Part shown: piece after piece, positions 1-12,900 of the stretch
Layout: every line of letters begins with the position of its first letter
Numbering within the stretch: the first letter of the stretch is position 1
Assembly: GCF_029227915.1 (NCBI RefSeq)
Contig: NC_079882.1
Coordinates: 22,141,001 to 22,201,000, forward strand
Direction of reading: 5' to 3'
From: Hydractinia symbiolongicarpus
Taxonomy: Eukaryota; Cnidaria; Hydrozoa; Anthoathecata; Hydractiniidae
Length of the DNA: 60,000 nt
Translations under genes and position numbers: made by a program
Notes under the pieces: model-generated
Seen by the model: the letters and a program-made list of their open reading frames with translations, nothing else
Database searches by the model: none
Told to the model about the DNA's origin: nothing

Positions 1-666
1 TTTTTTCCAAGGTTAGTTACGAGAATTTCCGAAGAAGAAACCACGCTGTTGTTATCGGCTAATTTTACCATAACTTACTCTGTAGATTAAATACGAGATA
101 TACTTCTTTAAAAAATCCACATAATAACAAACTTTTTTTTTATTTTAATTCTTTTATAAATAAAGATTAAGCTCGAAACGGAACTATGGCTCTTCGAACG
201 TGCTCTCGCCTTCGCCTCCGCTGTTTGAAAGTTTACGAACGAAACTTTTAGTCATCAGTTAAAACCGCATGATGACGTTTAGATGCACGATAAAAAGCAA
301 TTACGATATGACGATTTTAAAACGCGATAAAAGGATGTACTTGGACATATATGTAGAAAGCAATAGAGAATAAATCGAGCCGGAAGCTGGTAATAACAAT
401 TGAGTCAAAAGACCTTAAGACTACAGGCGGTTCATTAGACGTTGCTATGTTACTATGACATTAACTTAAAGGCAGGTGGAGAGCTAAAGTCTGATATTGA
501 CAATAACTTGTCAATAGTCGATGGTAATTTGCTTTTTAAACATTAAAAAAGAGATTTTGGTCAGTAATCTGTTTTCAACCTTGAGTTGACTGCGAGAAAG
601 CTAATAAGTGTTGCTAGGTGACCAGTGAGACAGATAAAAAAAATGTCATTTTAAACAACTTTTTAC
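1..666. other. Intron, left end of the window
   Basis: AT-rich sequence without an ORF or spectrin-like coding on either strand. Since the exon at 667 ends in a donor in phase 0, this is intron leading to exons outside the window. Nothing else recognised. Confidence 0.75.
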
Positions 667-999
667 CTCATGCTCTTCTTTTTGTTTCTTCAACGGTTCC
701 AAACGAGCATTCAAAGGCTCTTCCTCGTCGAGTCGTTTTTCAAGATCATCAACGGTTTTGGTGAAGTCAGCAAAATTTGTTTGGAACTCTTGGCATTTTG
801 AAAGGGCCTTCTGTAATCGGTCGCGCCGAATTTCAACTTTGGTGGCCAGCTTATCATACTTCTCCTGATTGTTGTCGGTTTTCTTGCCGATATCGTCTTT
901 CAACGCATTATCTTGACGGTTATTTCGAACCAACCAATCACCGGCGTCTTTGATGTCTTCCAGCACAGGTTTCTTTCGAGTGATTTCATCCTGCGCAGC
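667..999 (-). CDS. Last rod exon in the window, 1 spectrin repeat (111 codons)
   Basis: 333 bp, phase 0 on both sides (tgttttag acceptor, GTAAAA donor). It encodes AAQDEITRKKPVLEDIKDAG then DWLVRNNRQD, VEIRRDRLQKALSKCQEF and EEPLNARLEPLKKQKEEHE. It opens a further super-unit that must continue to the left of the window. Confidence 0.93.
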
Positions 1000-3900
1000 C
1001 TAAAACAAAGAAATCCGAAAATTAAATATTTCAAACATTAACGCTTGTAAAAAATAAATATATAAAACACACACTGGTTTCTTTTTCTTTCCCTTACAGC
1101 TAGCACATCCAGCACAGTTCAATTTTTTCAAGCCAGACCCCATGACGTGTACGCCATATTAGAAAGAATTAAGAATATCGGGGTTTGTATTTACGCTCCA
1201 CTTCTTAGTTTTCACAAAGTGAGAAAGTTTTTTTTCACAGTTTAAAATGAACTGAAGCTCGGCAAATTGATTGAAATCTGAAACTTTTATTTACAAAAAT
1301 GACGCTTTAGATAAGCTGGTTTTAAATTAATTCCAAATTTTAATTTTTTTTTTGAAAATAATCATGCGTCCTGTTATCCATTCCTGAATGAAATTTTTGA
1401 TGAATGTTTCAACAAAATATATTTTTTGAAAGTTTCAACAAAATCTATTTTCTGAAAGTTTAAAAAATCCAGGGTGTTTGAAAATATTGATCAACTCAAT
1501 ATGACAAATGACACAATAGTCAGTGATTTTAGCATCGATAGGAAATCCTTTGATTACACCTCGTACAAAATTTTTAAATAATTCAGTAAAAAGCATAAAA
1601 TCGTTACCTCCACTTCTCGAAGTTGTTTGCGAATCACCTCAGGTTCAGTTCCGATCGGTTCAACAATTGATGGCGTCTTGCTAATCTTGTCATACCAATT
1701 CCCAAAATCAACATTCTCAGAGTTGTACGTTTTCGCTTTGTTGGCGTAATCGTTCAGTTTGTCAGAGGTCTCGTGTAACTGATCACGAAGTTGTTTGTAT
1801 CGATCGTTAGTATGTTCCACTTGTTTTTTCACTGCGGGTTGTTCAGGAGACTCTTCGTCGCCTTTATCTGTCAGTGTTTTACCAGTATCGTTAAATTCTT
1901 TCACCTTGGGTAAGACATCAGAGAACTCTTTCACAAGTTCGTTGACTTTATCCTGTTCTTTGGAGATCTTATCTTCGTCAATACCATACACCGGGGTGGA
2001 GCATGAAACGCAGTGTTGAACTTTATCAAACAATTCATCGATCGGCTTCAACTGTTCTTTGTACTTTTGTGCGACTGGTAGAAGTTCATTCAATTTGTCT
2101 TCGCGTTCTTTTAGATCAGCGTTCAGTTTGCGATACCTTTCTTTTGTGTCTTCCAACTCATCCTTGACAACTGCTTGATCGACATCAGCATTTTCAATGG
2201 CGGAATTACCAACTTTCTCAATTTCATCCAATTTCGGTTTCTTTTCTTCAATTTCACGTTGTAAGTCTTTCAAATCTTTAAGCTGGCGCGCAATCGTGCT
2301 CTCCTCACAACCCACTGGATCCATGCTGGAAATTTTAGCTTCTGTTGTGTCTAACCATGACTTGAATGGCTTCTCCTCATCTTCGAACTTTTGTGTGGAA
2401 GTCACCTCATCTGCGAGTTTCTTTTGTCGATCTGTAGACTTCTTCTTCATTTCTTCAAAAGTTTTCTTAAAGTCGTCCACTCGCTTCTTCAAATTCTCCT
2501 TGTCTTCGCCTGGTTCCGACGTTTCAATCAGTTCATCCGCTGCTTTTGTGATTCGTTCAAACACCGGCTGCAATTGCATGACGTCATTATGGACTTGCGC
2601 ATGCTCTTTTTTCTGTTCTTTCACAGTATCCAATTTAGCTGAAACAGGCTTTTCTTTATCAATTCTTTCCTCAAGGTGTGTTAGGCTATCTAAGAAATCA
2701 TCAAACGAATCTTGGAACTTCTGCGATGTAGCTAAAGCTTCTTGCAATCGTTTCAAACGCGAGTCAATCTTGGTTTCGATCTCTTCCATAGGTTTTCGCG
2801 CGTTTTCGAAAGTAGTCGAAACTTCAGTGCAGACAGTGAAATCATCTTTACACTCTTCGACGATCTCTTCCATAATTTCTTTGGCACGATCGACCTTAGG
2901 TTTCTTCTCGATGAGCTCATCTTGTATGCCCTGGGTAAGAAAAAAATTGCGTTCGAACATAAAAGAAGCAAAATAAGTGTTAAATTCAATTAACAAGTTA
3001 AAGAAAACAAATAAATAATAACAAATATAAATAAATTACTTCTATTTTTTCTTTCTGCTTTTTCAATGTGTCTGGATCAGTACTGATAGGTTCTGTGAAA
3101 GCTGGATTTTTCTTGGTTAGTACAACCCACTCCGTGATCTCTTCGATGATAATATAATACTCTTCGATGTAGATGATATAATCACCCAGTTTTTTCTTCT
3201 TGTCTTTCACATTGTCCTTTACGTTAGCATGTTTATCTTTCAAATCACTGACTTTTTTCTTCAATCTTTCAGTGTCGACGCCTGGTTGTTGCATTAACTC
3301 TTCGTTGACAGCTTCTACCTTCTTGATGTCGTCTTCTTTATCATCCAGATTCTTCAGGAGATCCTAAACAGATAATTGGATTGTATAGTTATAACCAAAA
3401 TAGAAAATTCGAGAAGATGTTAACATCAGAAAAACTTTATGTTAATAATTGCAACAAGACATAGGGGACTTACATCAAGTTCCGACAGTTGTTCATTCGC
3501 TCTATCTTTATCCAAACCTACAGGTTCCTGATTATCCAAAGCTTGCTCACAACAGGTTATAGTCTCCTCAACAGGTGCTATTTGCTCTTCAACTGTATTC
3601 AATTTGTCTTTTAATGCAGAGTATTTATCCCATCTTTCATCAATATCGGCTTTCAGTTTGTTATATCTCTCGGTGATGGAGTCTACTTCATCTTTCACAT
3701 CATCAGTATCGTCTTCAGCTGCTTCCACGAGAGGTTTGTGCGTGTCATCAACGGATTTCATGCCAGGCTTGTGATTCTCAATGTCTTTCTTGATTGCCTA
3801 TTACAAAACAATGAAAAAAAATTATAAAAAATTTAAAACAGCTATTATGAGAACAAAACAAGATGTATAAAGTTTAAACGTAAAACTTTCAACTTACCTT

Positions 3901-6900
3901 TAGTTTATCAAGTTCCTCTTCAAGCACATCTCCATCCATGACAATATCATCAGTGATTGGTGTCAAAAGCTTCTCAGTCTCACCCACCCATTCAGCCAAG
4001 GGTTGTTCACGCTCATCATAATCCTGCGCAAGAGGGACAACCTTCTCAATCAGGTTTTTACGATCTGTGACTTTATCCTTAGATTCTTCCCAACGATTCT
4101 TCAAGTCATTAATCTTCTTTTCCAATTGTTCACGTTCTTTCGGTTCAGAATCCTTTAAAACTTTATTAGCTGTCTTCTCAAGAAGGTCAAAGCTTGGTTT
4201 TAGATGAGAAACTTCATCATAAAGTTGATCGGTTGCAAGTTGTTGTTTCTTCACAGTGTTAATGCGGGCAGAAACTGGTTTGAATTTTGAAAGAGTTTTC
4301 TCAATGTTCTTCAATTTGTCATCAAAATCATCCAACGTTTCTTGGACTTCTTGCGAACTAACTAGTCTTTTTTGAAGTTTATCTTTTCTTTCGACTAATT
4401 TCGCGTTGATACGATCCAACGGTTCCTTTACTTTATTTACTTTGAATTTCACGTCAGATTTGATGGAGAAATCGTCTGGGTTGTTTCGACAAACCTTTTC
4501 ACTCAAATTATCAACATCTTGAAGATTAGGTTTTTGACTAGCAACATCATCAAGTAAGGCTTCAACTTCTGCAAGCTGTTCCTTGACAACCTCAGGTTCC
4601 ACACTGACAGGTTCCAATTGATCACACTTATCGGTAAGGTCCTGAAGGGAGTCCTCAGCAGATTTTATGTCATCTAAGAACTGATCAACGGTTTTCACTT
4701 GGTCGACTACATCTTCCTTGCGATCTTGCAATTGCTTCTTCACGTCGTCATATCTTCTGTTCAAATCTGACAGCTGGGCATTGACTGGCCATGGGTCAGC
4801 ATGAGAAGCTTCTAATTGGTCAGCTAAATCTTTACCGCACCTATTTGTGTCCGACATCTTTCGACCACATTTCTCTACATCACGAAGTAGCTCATCTACT
4901 TTATTTAGTGTGTTTTTACCCTCTTCAGGATCCAAACCAAATGGTTGCTCCTGAGCTAGGAACTCTTCATATTTCTTGATCTCCTCTTCTAATGGTTTTT
5001 CTTGTTCGTGATATTTCACAAAGCTGTAGTGGAGTTTGGTGACTTCATCTTGCTTGTCTTTTACATTAGCTTGAAGAGCATCCCAGCGTTTGTTTAAATC
5101 CTCAATTTCCTCTGCTAGGACAGATTCGTCAGCCACTTCCTCGGGTAGTTTCTTCGCCACATCGATTTCTTTGTCATACTTGACATTAAGATCCTTGTGT
5201 TTTGGTTTAGCAGATTCGATATCGTCTTTAACTTCCTTAACTTGTGCGAGTTGTTTCTCACACTCTTGTAGCGTTTCAGGAACACTCTTTAAATCATCGC
5301 ATGCTTCTTCAAGATCTTTTAAAACGGGTTTAAAGGTATCTTGACTAACATCCTCTTCTTTAGCAACTGGCGATAATTTGTCGATGTTTTCACGCCTGTC
5401 TTTGATATTCTTTTCAAGGTCATCGTACCGTTTTAGCAGATCTTTCACTTTGTGATCTATGTCATCACGCTCTGGCTTGTCTTCTGTAGCTTCCTTTACT
5501 TTCTTTCCAGCTTTTTCAACCTGTTCGATAATAGGTTTTAATTGCGCAACGTCACTTTCATAAGCTTTGAAGTTTTCATCCTGTTTCCACAAGACGTCGT
5601 ATCTTACAGACAACGGTTCCTCTTTTTTCAAGCGCACCTCAGCCTCGGCTAGTTTGTCCAGACAAGTATTATACGTGTCTTCAAACTCTTGCGTTTGCAA
5701 CAGAGAAGCGCGAAGAGTGTTCTGTTTCTCGTTGATTTTATCAGCACATTCATTGAATGGATTCAAGACACTTGCAAGCTTGTTTTTAATTTCGCTGGAT
5801 GCAACACGATCATCTGCATTGTTTTCGAGTAGCCAATCAGCAGCGTCTTGTAAAGCTTGCACACGGGGGCGAGTACGTTTGAGATCTTCCTCTATACCCT
5901 ATAAAAGAATTAAAGTAGATAATTTCCCAAAATGAAGAAGAAAATATTGGCCTTAAGAAAATAACACTTACATCAACTGTTTCTATTTGTTGTTGAACTT
6001 GCTCGGGTGTTGGTTTGACAGACCCGACAGAAACAAGTTTCTGCGTCGTGCCCATATTCCATTGTCCCAAATCTTCGAGAGAAGTTAAATATTGCGCTAA
6101 AACCTTGTTCGTTTTTTCAACGTCAGCCTTTCGCTTGTTCAAATCATCCTGCACGTCTTTCAATCGTTTAGTAAGTTTCTTTGTAGATTCCTTAACCGGA
6201 GAATTATCACCGTCCAATTCATCCACGGTTTTTTCAAGATCTTTTGAGTCATCACACGTCTTGTCTACCTTCTCCTTCGCTTGTTCAACTGCTTTGAGAA
6301 GTTCATCTAAACGGTCCACCTCCTTTTTACCTTGCTCAGCATCAACTCCAAACGTTGGTTTGTACTTCAATGCATTCTCAACATCTTCGATAACTTTTTC
6401 AGCGTTGCTGTAGTCGTCATGGTATGGAACGATGACTGCTTGTAACTTGTCAACTTTTTCTTTCAAGTCCTGCGTGTGTGCATCCAACTTGTCCCAACGT
6501 TTGTTCAAACGAGTAACATCTTCCTCGACATCGCTCATGCTTCCTGTATCATCAGGGTGTTCTTTGATTACATTAGCAAGCTTACTTAAGGTATCGTTCA
6601 AAAGTTCGTGTTTAGGTACGTGATTTTCGACATCAACCGAAAAGTCTTTTACTGCTTTCTTGTAAGCAAAATGCTCCTCTCTTGTTGTTGGCACTTGTTC
6701 AAGCTCTTTCATTGTTTTCTCAGGTTGCACAATCCATTCGTTGAAGGATTGCTTTTCGTTGTTATGAGCGCGAGCGAGAGGTTCGACCTCATCAATCAGA
6801 TCGTCGCGTTTTTGCACGTTCTCGGAGATTTCTTTCCACTGCTTCTTGATATCGTCCACTTTACGTTCTGTCACATCCTTCTCTTCTCCAGGTTCAAGAG

Positions 6901-9900
6901 CGCTAATAACATTATCAGCAGAATTGATTAACTGATCATATAACGGTTTTAATAATGCAACTTCTTTCACCATTGTCTTCTGTTCTTGCTGTTGTTTAGC
7001 AACTTCTTCCCATACAGGTGAAACTGGTTTTTGTCGCTGTGCGCGGAATTCTAATGAGCTAATGCGGTCATTAATATCGTTGAATGACTTGTCGAATTCC
7101 TGACCACGCATCATCGCATTCTGTAGTTTGGATTTGCGCTCATTAAGCTTTGCTTCTAGAGAATCCAAGGGAGTATAAACTTTCGATAGAGCAGTTCGTA
7201 CGTCTGGTCTCATGTTTCGATCATCAAGGCAGTTATCAGTTAACCATTTACCATTTTCTTCAGCAGGTACCACTGACGTTCTTTGTCGAGCCAGGTTTTC
7301 AAGCAGATTCTAAATTAAAATAATAAAATAATTTAAAAAGAAACTATATACATAAAAAGCAGCCGAATCAGGTATGAAAAGCAGTCGAGCTAAGGAGGAA
7401 GCAGGTAACGGGAAATATAAAACAATTTAAAACTTACGTCAATCTTTTTGATTTGCTTCTGAGCTTCTTCAGGATCTTTACTTACAGGCGCTAATGTATC
7501 AACTTGTTCATTCGTATCCACACACCAATCTCCAATTTCTTTAGTGATGTCGTTAAACTGGACCAAAACACGTGACGTTTTTTCAAGTGCATTCTTACGC
7601 TCGTCCAAAGCCGACTTAATTTTCTTAAATCGGTCATTAATGTTATCTGTTTGGAATTGGATGCGAGATGGATCTCCTTTGTCAGTTTCAACAAGATCCA
7701 CAAAGTCGTCGTTCGTTTTATCAACCGACTTTAATTGTGGTTCATGGGTGTCTAACTTTCTAATAAGATCATCAATTCTTTGCAGTTCGTCCACTGCTTT
7801 TTTAGTGTCAGTTCCAAATGTTGGTCTTTTGTCTAGCGCGTCTTCAAACTGTGCCAAAGCATCTTTAAGCGGATCAGCAGTGTCATTGTAGTTCTGGATT
7901 AGTGTCTTGTACTTCAGGGTTCGGTCTTTCTTATTCGTCTTTTCAGTTTTCAATTTCTCCCATCTATCTGTTACCCTATCCATGCGTTTCTCTGTTTCTG
8001 GAACATCGCGTACCACGTTTTCATTGGCAGCACTTGCTAACAAATCTTTAGAGCTTCCTGCAGTACTCTTGTAAACCGGTTCTTTCTTTGCTATTACCTT
8101 ATCCAGCTCATCTATCTTTTTGTCCAGCTTGGTAGCTTCATCTAAAGTTACTGGAACAACATTCAACTCCAGTAAAACTTTCTCGTTGACATCCAACCAA
8201 TCACAAATATCATCTTCGTCATTAAAGAACTTCTCAGATTTAGGAATAATCTTGTCCATAATATCTCGTCTCTCAGTTGACTTCTTAACAATACCTTCGA
8301 AACGTTTCTTCGCGTCTTCAAGATCTGACTCCAAAGCATCCCGTTCGGGGGACTTTTCGGATTCTTTGACCAGCTTGTCACCGGAAGCCATCAATTTCTC
8401 GTACATTGGTTTCACCACTTCAATTTCCTTTTCGACAGCTTTTTGTTCTTCATCCTGCAACTTCAATGTCTTCCAGTCAACACTGATTGGTTTTTGCTTG
8501 GTTTGCTTGTTGTCCAGCTTATCAAGTTCGGAAACAAAGTCATCGAAAGCCACTTTAAAGTCTTGACTAGCAACAAGTACGTTGTGGAGTCGTGTTTTAC
8601 GGTCAGACAACACGGAAAGTAGTTCATCTAGTGGTTTCTTTACTTTGTTTAACTTATTCTGCACATTGGCGCAAAACTGAGGTTTGTCTTTACTTTCATC
8701 ACACAACCAATCCCCGATTTCTTCAGCTTCTGCTAATTTAGCCTGCTGGCCAGCGATTTCATCTTTGAGAATATCAATTTGTTCCAACTGCTTTTTAACA
8801 CCTTCGGGTGTGGCACTGGCTGGTCCCAAATTAGTAACAGTAGTGGTGCTCACATTTACCCAATTATCTAAATCATCAACAGCTTCAACAAACTGCGCCA
8901 TTTGCTTCAAGAACATTTGCGATTTATCTCTCTTATCAGTGACTTTCTCTTTGGCGTCGTTCCATTGCTTGTTAGTGTCTGCACATTTCTGTTTGACATC
9001 ACTAGGATCGCCTCCTCTCTGTTCTATGAAAGCTGAAATGTCATCACTCTTCTTGTTAACATCTTTCACCTCAGGTTCCTTTTCTTGCATAGTTTCTAAG
9101 TTAGCATTCATTTCGTTAACAAAGAATTCTAAGCCATCCAGATCGAAGTTTGCAGGAGTTTCATGATCTGCAGCAACAGTCATGGCTTGGATACACTCTT
9201 CAACAGGTTCACGAGCTTTCTGCAAGTCTTTCATTGATTTGTTCAGTTTGGCTGAATCGCTATTTACGTCATCAATGCCAGCTCGTAATTTGTCCCAGCG
9301 ATCATTAGTGTGTTGCACTTCATCTTTGATGAAGGGAACATCTGTAGTGACATCCACTTCGCCACACCTCTTCAACAGGTTGGTTGCGCTTGTATTGTAG
9401 TCTTGATGAACTGGTTGGTTCTTTACCACGTCTTGTTGGAAACTCTTAATTTGCTTTGGCAGTTCATTTTCATCCATCTTAGTGGCATCTCGTTTTAAGT
9501 CCGTCAGCTTCTTTTCGGCATCTTCTAACCAGGGGACGAATTTCAACAAAGTGTAATGGTAATTGCCTTCGGTAGGCATTACAGACGTCAACTGATTATT
9601 GTATTTAGTGACTGTGTTTAAAACGTCGTCCCAGTGTTGCGTGACTTCTGGCAGTTTCTTTTCAACAACCTCATCTTCCTCGTCTTCTGGTTTTGGATCT
9701 TTAGAGACTTCATTGGCTTCAGTTGTGATCGAATCATACAACGGTTTCAATGCCATTACATCGTGGAAGATAGGCTTAAAAAGCAAACACAAAAACAACG
9801 TAAACACACATATGAAAATTTAAAATAATTTAACGGTACAATAGTAATAATATCTTACCTTAAACTGTTCTTGTTGACCTCTAGCAACAGTAAATTTAGC

Positions 9901-12900
9901 AGAGACGGGTTTCACATAAACTAATCTATCGTCGATATCTTGAAGTTTAGAATCCAAATCATCGACCTTCTCTTTAAGAGCTTGGCGCTGATGCAAGTCG
10001 TTGACAAGCTGTCCCTTGTAGTCGTTTAATTTCTTAATTAATTGATCTGTTGGCTTCTGTACTTCATCCAATCGTGATTGTACCTCATGTACTGTCAACG
10101 GATCTCGCTTACTTCTCTCGATTAACCAATCTCCAGTAGCATAATCTCCTTGTAGGTCGGTCTTCTTTTGCGCAAGATCGGAAAGTGTTTTCTCTACCTC
10201 TTCTATAACATCCTTAACCTTTTTCTCGTCCTTGGGTATTGGCTTTTTAAATCGTGGCTCCCACTTTTTATCAAGATCCTTGACGGCTTTCTGTGTCTTT
10301 TTCAAATCACCATTGAATTCTTCTGCCTTTTCGCCAATTTCCTCCAATTCTGCTTGTCGTTCGGTTAGCTTCGAACGAATCTTTTTGTACTTTTCGTTCG
10401 CCTGTGATTGTTTTTTCTCGATCACTTCTTTGTCGCCATTATACTGATCTAATAATTTTTGAGCATTGTCGGCCGAGGTATTTAATGCTTTTAAGTCCTC
10501 TTCTTTTTTGTCAACCTCAGTTATCAAATTCTAAGAAAAATTATCATTTAATCTTACTTAATATAAAAATAAATTAGAGGTCGTTTACACGTGAGATCTC
10601 ATCTCAGGATGAGTTTCGTCCCGGGATGAGTTCATCACTGTGTCTACTGAAAGTCCTTACAACGTTTACACATTTAAGACGGGATAAGATTTCATCCCAG
10701 GATAAGATTAAGAAAAAAGTGCGTGTGAATGCAATAATTCTTTTCATCCCGGGATGAGAATGCTGAATGTACACTTTTTGAACATGATTTTAAATAAAAG
10801 AGCTATAAAATCAATTCGCTCTTTCTTTTCGTGACGATCGACGCAAGGAAATCATTTGAAAAAAACATGAAGAGGATGGTTGTAACTTTTTTAATAATTT
10901 ATATATCTTTTATACGAGTTCAATTATTATTCGACAGTTAATTATGGTGGTATGTAAAGTGTTTTAAAAATGCAAACCATTTTAATGTTATAAAAGGATG
11001 TTGTCCGTTTACTTTGGTAATTATTCATTTTTTTTATCTATTTTTATATCTATATCTATGTTTGGTTTCTAGCAAAAACAGCTTCTCTCGCGAAAAATTA
11101 CATTGTTTCTATGTTGCTCTGCTAGTTGTATTAATAATACTATATGCCAATCTAGTTCCCCAGAGCTTCTTTTTTCACTTTGTGATCAACAATATTACAC
11201 ATCTCTCAGGCTCCATCGTTCTACGTTTCTCGTTTGACCTTTCTACTCACAAATTGAAAAATATCACTTCGAATTATCACACACAAAGTTAACAAAATTA
11301 ATGTTTTATGCTGGGGTGAGATAACTTATCCCAGGATGAAAATATGCTAATTTCATCCCGGGATGAGGCTCACGTGTAAACACTTTTCGTTTCATCCCGG
11401 GATGAGATTTCATCCCGCCTGCGTGTAAACGTGGTATTTTGGGCTCTTATGGATATAAGACATGAAAAACGTGTCTTATGAAATGGATAAAGAACAATAC
11501 CTTGATACGGTCACATTCTTTCTTGCATGTAGCAGGATTAGTGCTGACAGGTTTCTGTGTATCTAAGACTTTCTCAACCTCCTTAAAGAGATCTTCCAGA
11601 ACTTTTTCTTTTTCTGTAGCTTTAACTACTTCTTTCTCTACGTTTTCCAATTGTTTTGTAAGCTCTTTCACATTAGCAGTAAGGTTGTTCCATCGAGTGT
11701 TTAGATGTTCAACCTCAGCTTGAACTTGTTCTATTTCAGACACTGGCTCGTCTTCAGGTTCTTTCTGGCAAACACTGAAGTGTTTTGTGGATGTGTCGTT
11801 GACTTTCTTGTGGTTTGGTGAATGTAGGTTAATCTCTCGAGTTAAATCCTATACGTACGATAAAAAGGAGTTTAGATTATTAAAAAATACAACCGGTATT
11901 GAAAAAGATAAATAAACATGCGACTTCTCATTACCTCAAGGTCACGCTTGCGTTGTGTTAGATCTTCTGGATTGCTACTGATGACAGGGAGAGCTTTCAC
12001 TTGTTTTTCTGCGTCCTCAAGCCACGGCTCGAAGTGATCAACTTCATTGCTATACACATGAGCTTGTGGCATAATTCTTTGAATTTGCTGATGTCTCTGT
12101 CGTACTTTATCATTCACGTAATTCCATCGTCGTTGAAGTTCATCAGTGGCTTTCTCCAATACATCACGTTCTGGACCTGGTTTCTTGTCCTTTAAGATAT
12201 CTTGAGAGGTTTTCAGGATGTGTTTAACCGTAGGCTCGTGCTGAATTACATCTTGATACAATGGCTAAACAAAACGATACGTTCAAAATAAAATTTAAAA
12301 ATAAAGAACAAGTTGAGATATTTGCAAATGAAAAGAAGCTCAACCAACCTGGTTTTCTTCCTGTTGTTTCTTCAGAATGTCATAATTCGCGGAGACTGGC
12401 GTTCGTTTCACTATCTCACTTTCTACATTAGGCAACCAGCTGTTGATGTCTTGTACATGCGTGTCTAATTCTTTATTATTTTGCTGCAAGGCCAGCATTT
12501 TCTTCTGCTCGTCATTAACTGCTTTCAACGTTTGGTTGGCTTTCTTCTTTTCAGCATTTACTTGATTTGCTTTACCATCAATTTCTTTTAAAACTGGTGG
12601 ATGACCCTTGGCTCGACCCTTCAAAATAACGATGATTTGCTCGATAACTATAATGATTTCCAGTATCTCTTCTATAATGACAATTACATATTTCGTCTTT
12701 TGCAATGCTTCATCAATTGAATCAGGATCTTTGCCAGCCTTCTTGATCTCCTTGAACAGAACTTCTACTTGTGTCTGTTTAACTTCCATAGAATAAATCA
12801 ACTCCACAAATCGTTCAGAATCAACAAGTTCTTGGGTTAACGCAACATCTTTTTCTTTTAACTTCACGCGCAGGCTGTCGTATTTATCGGCATTCGTCTT

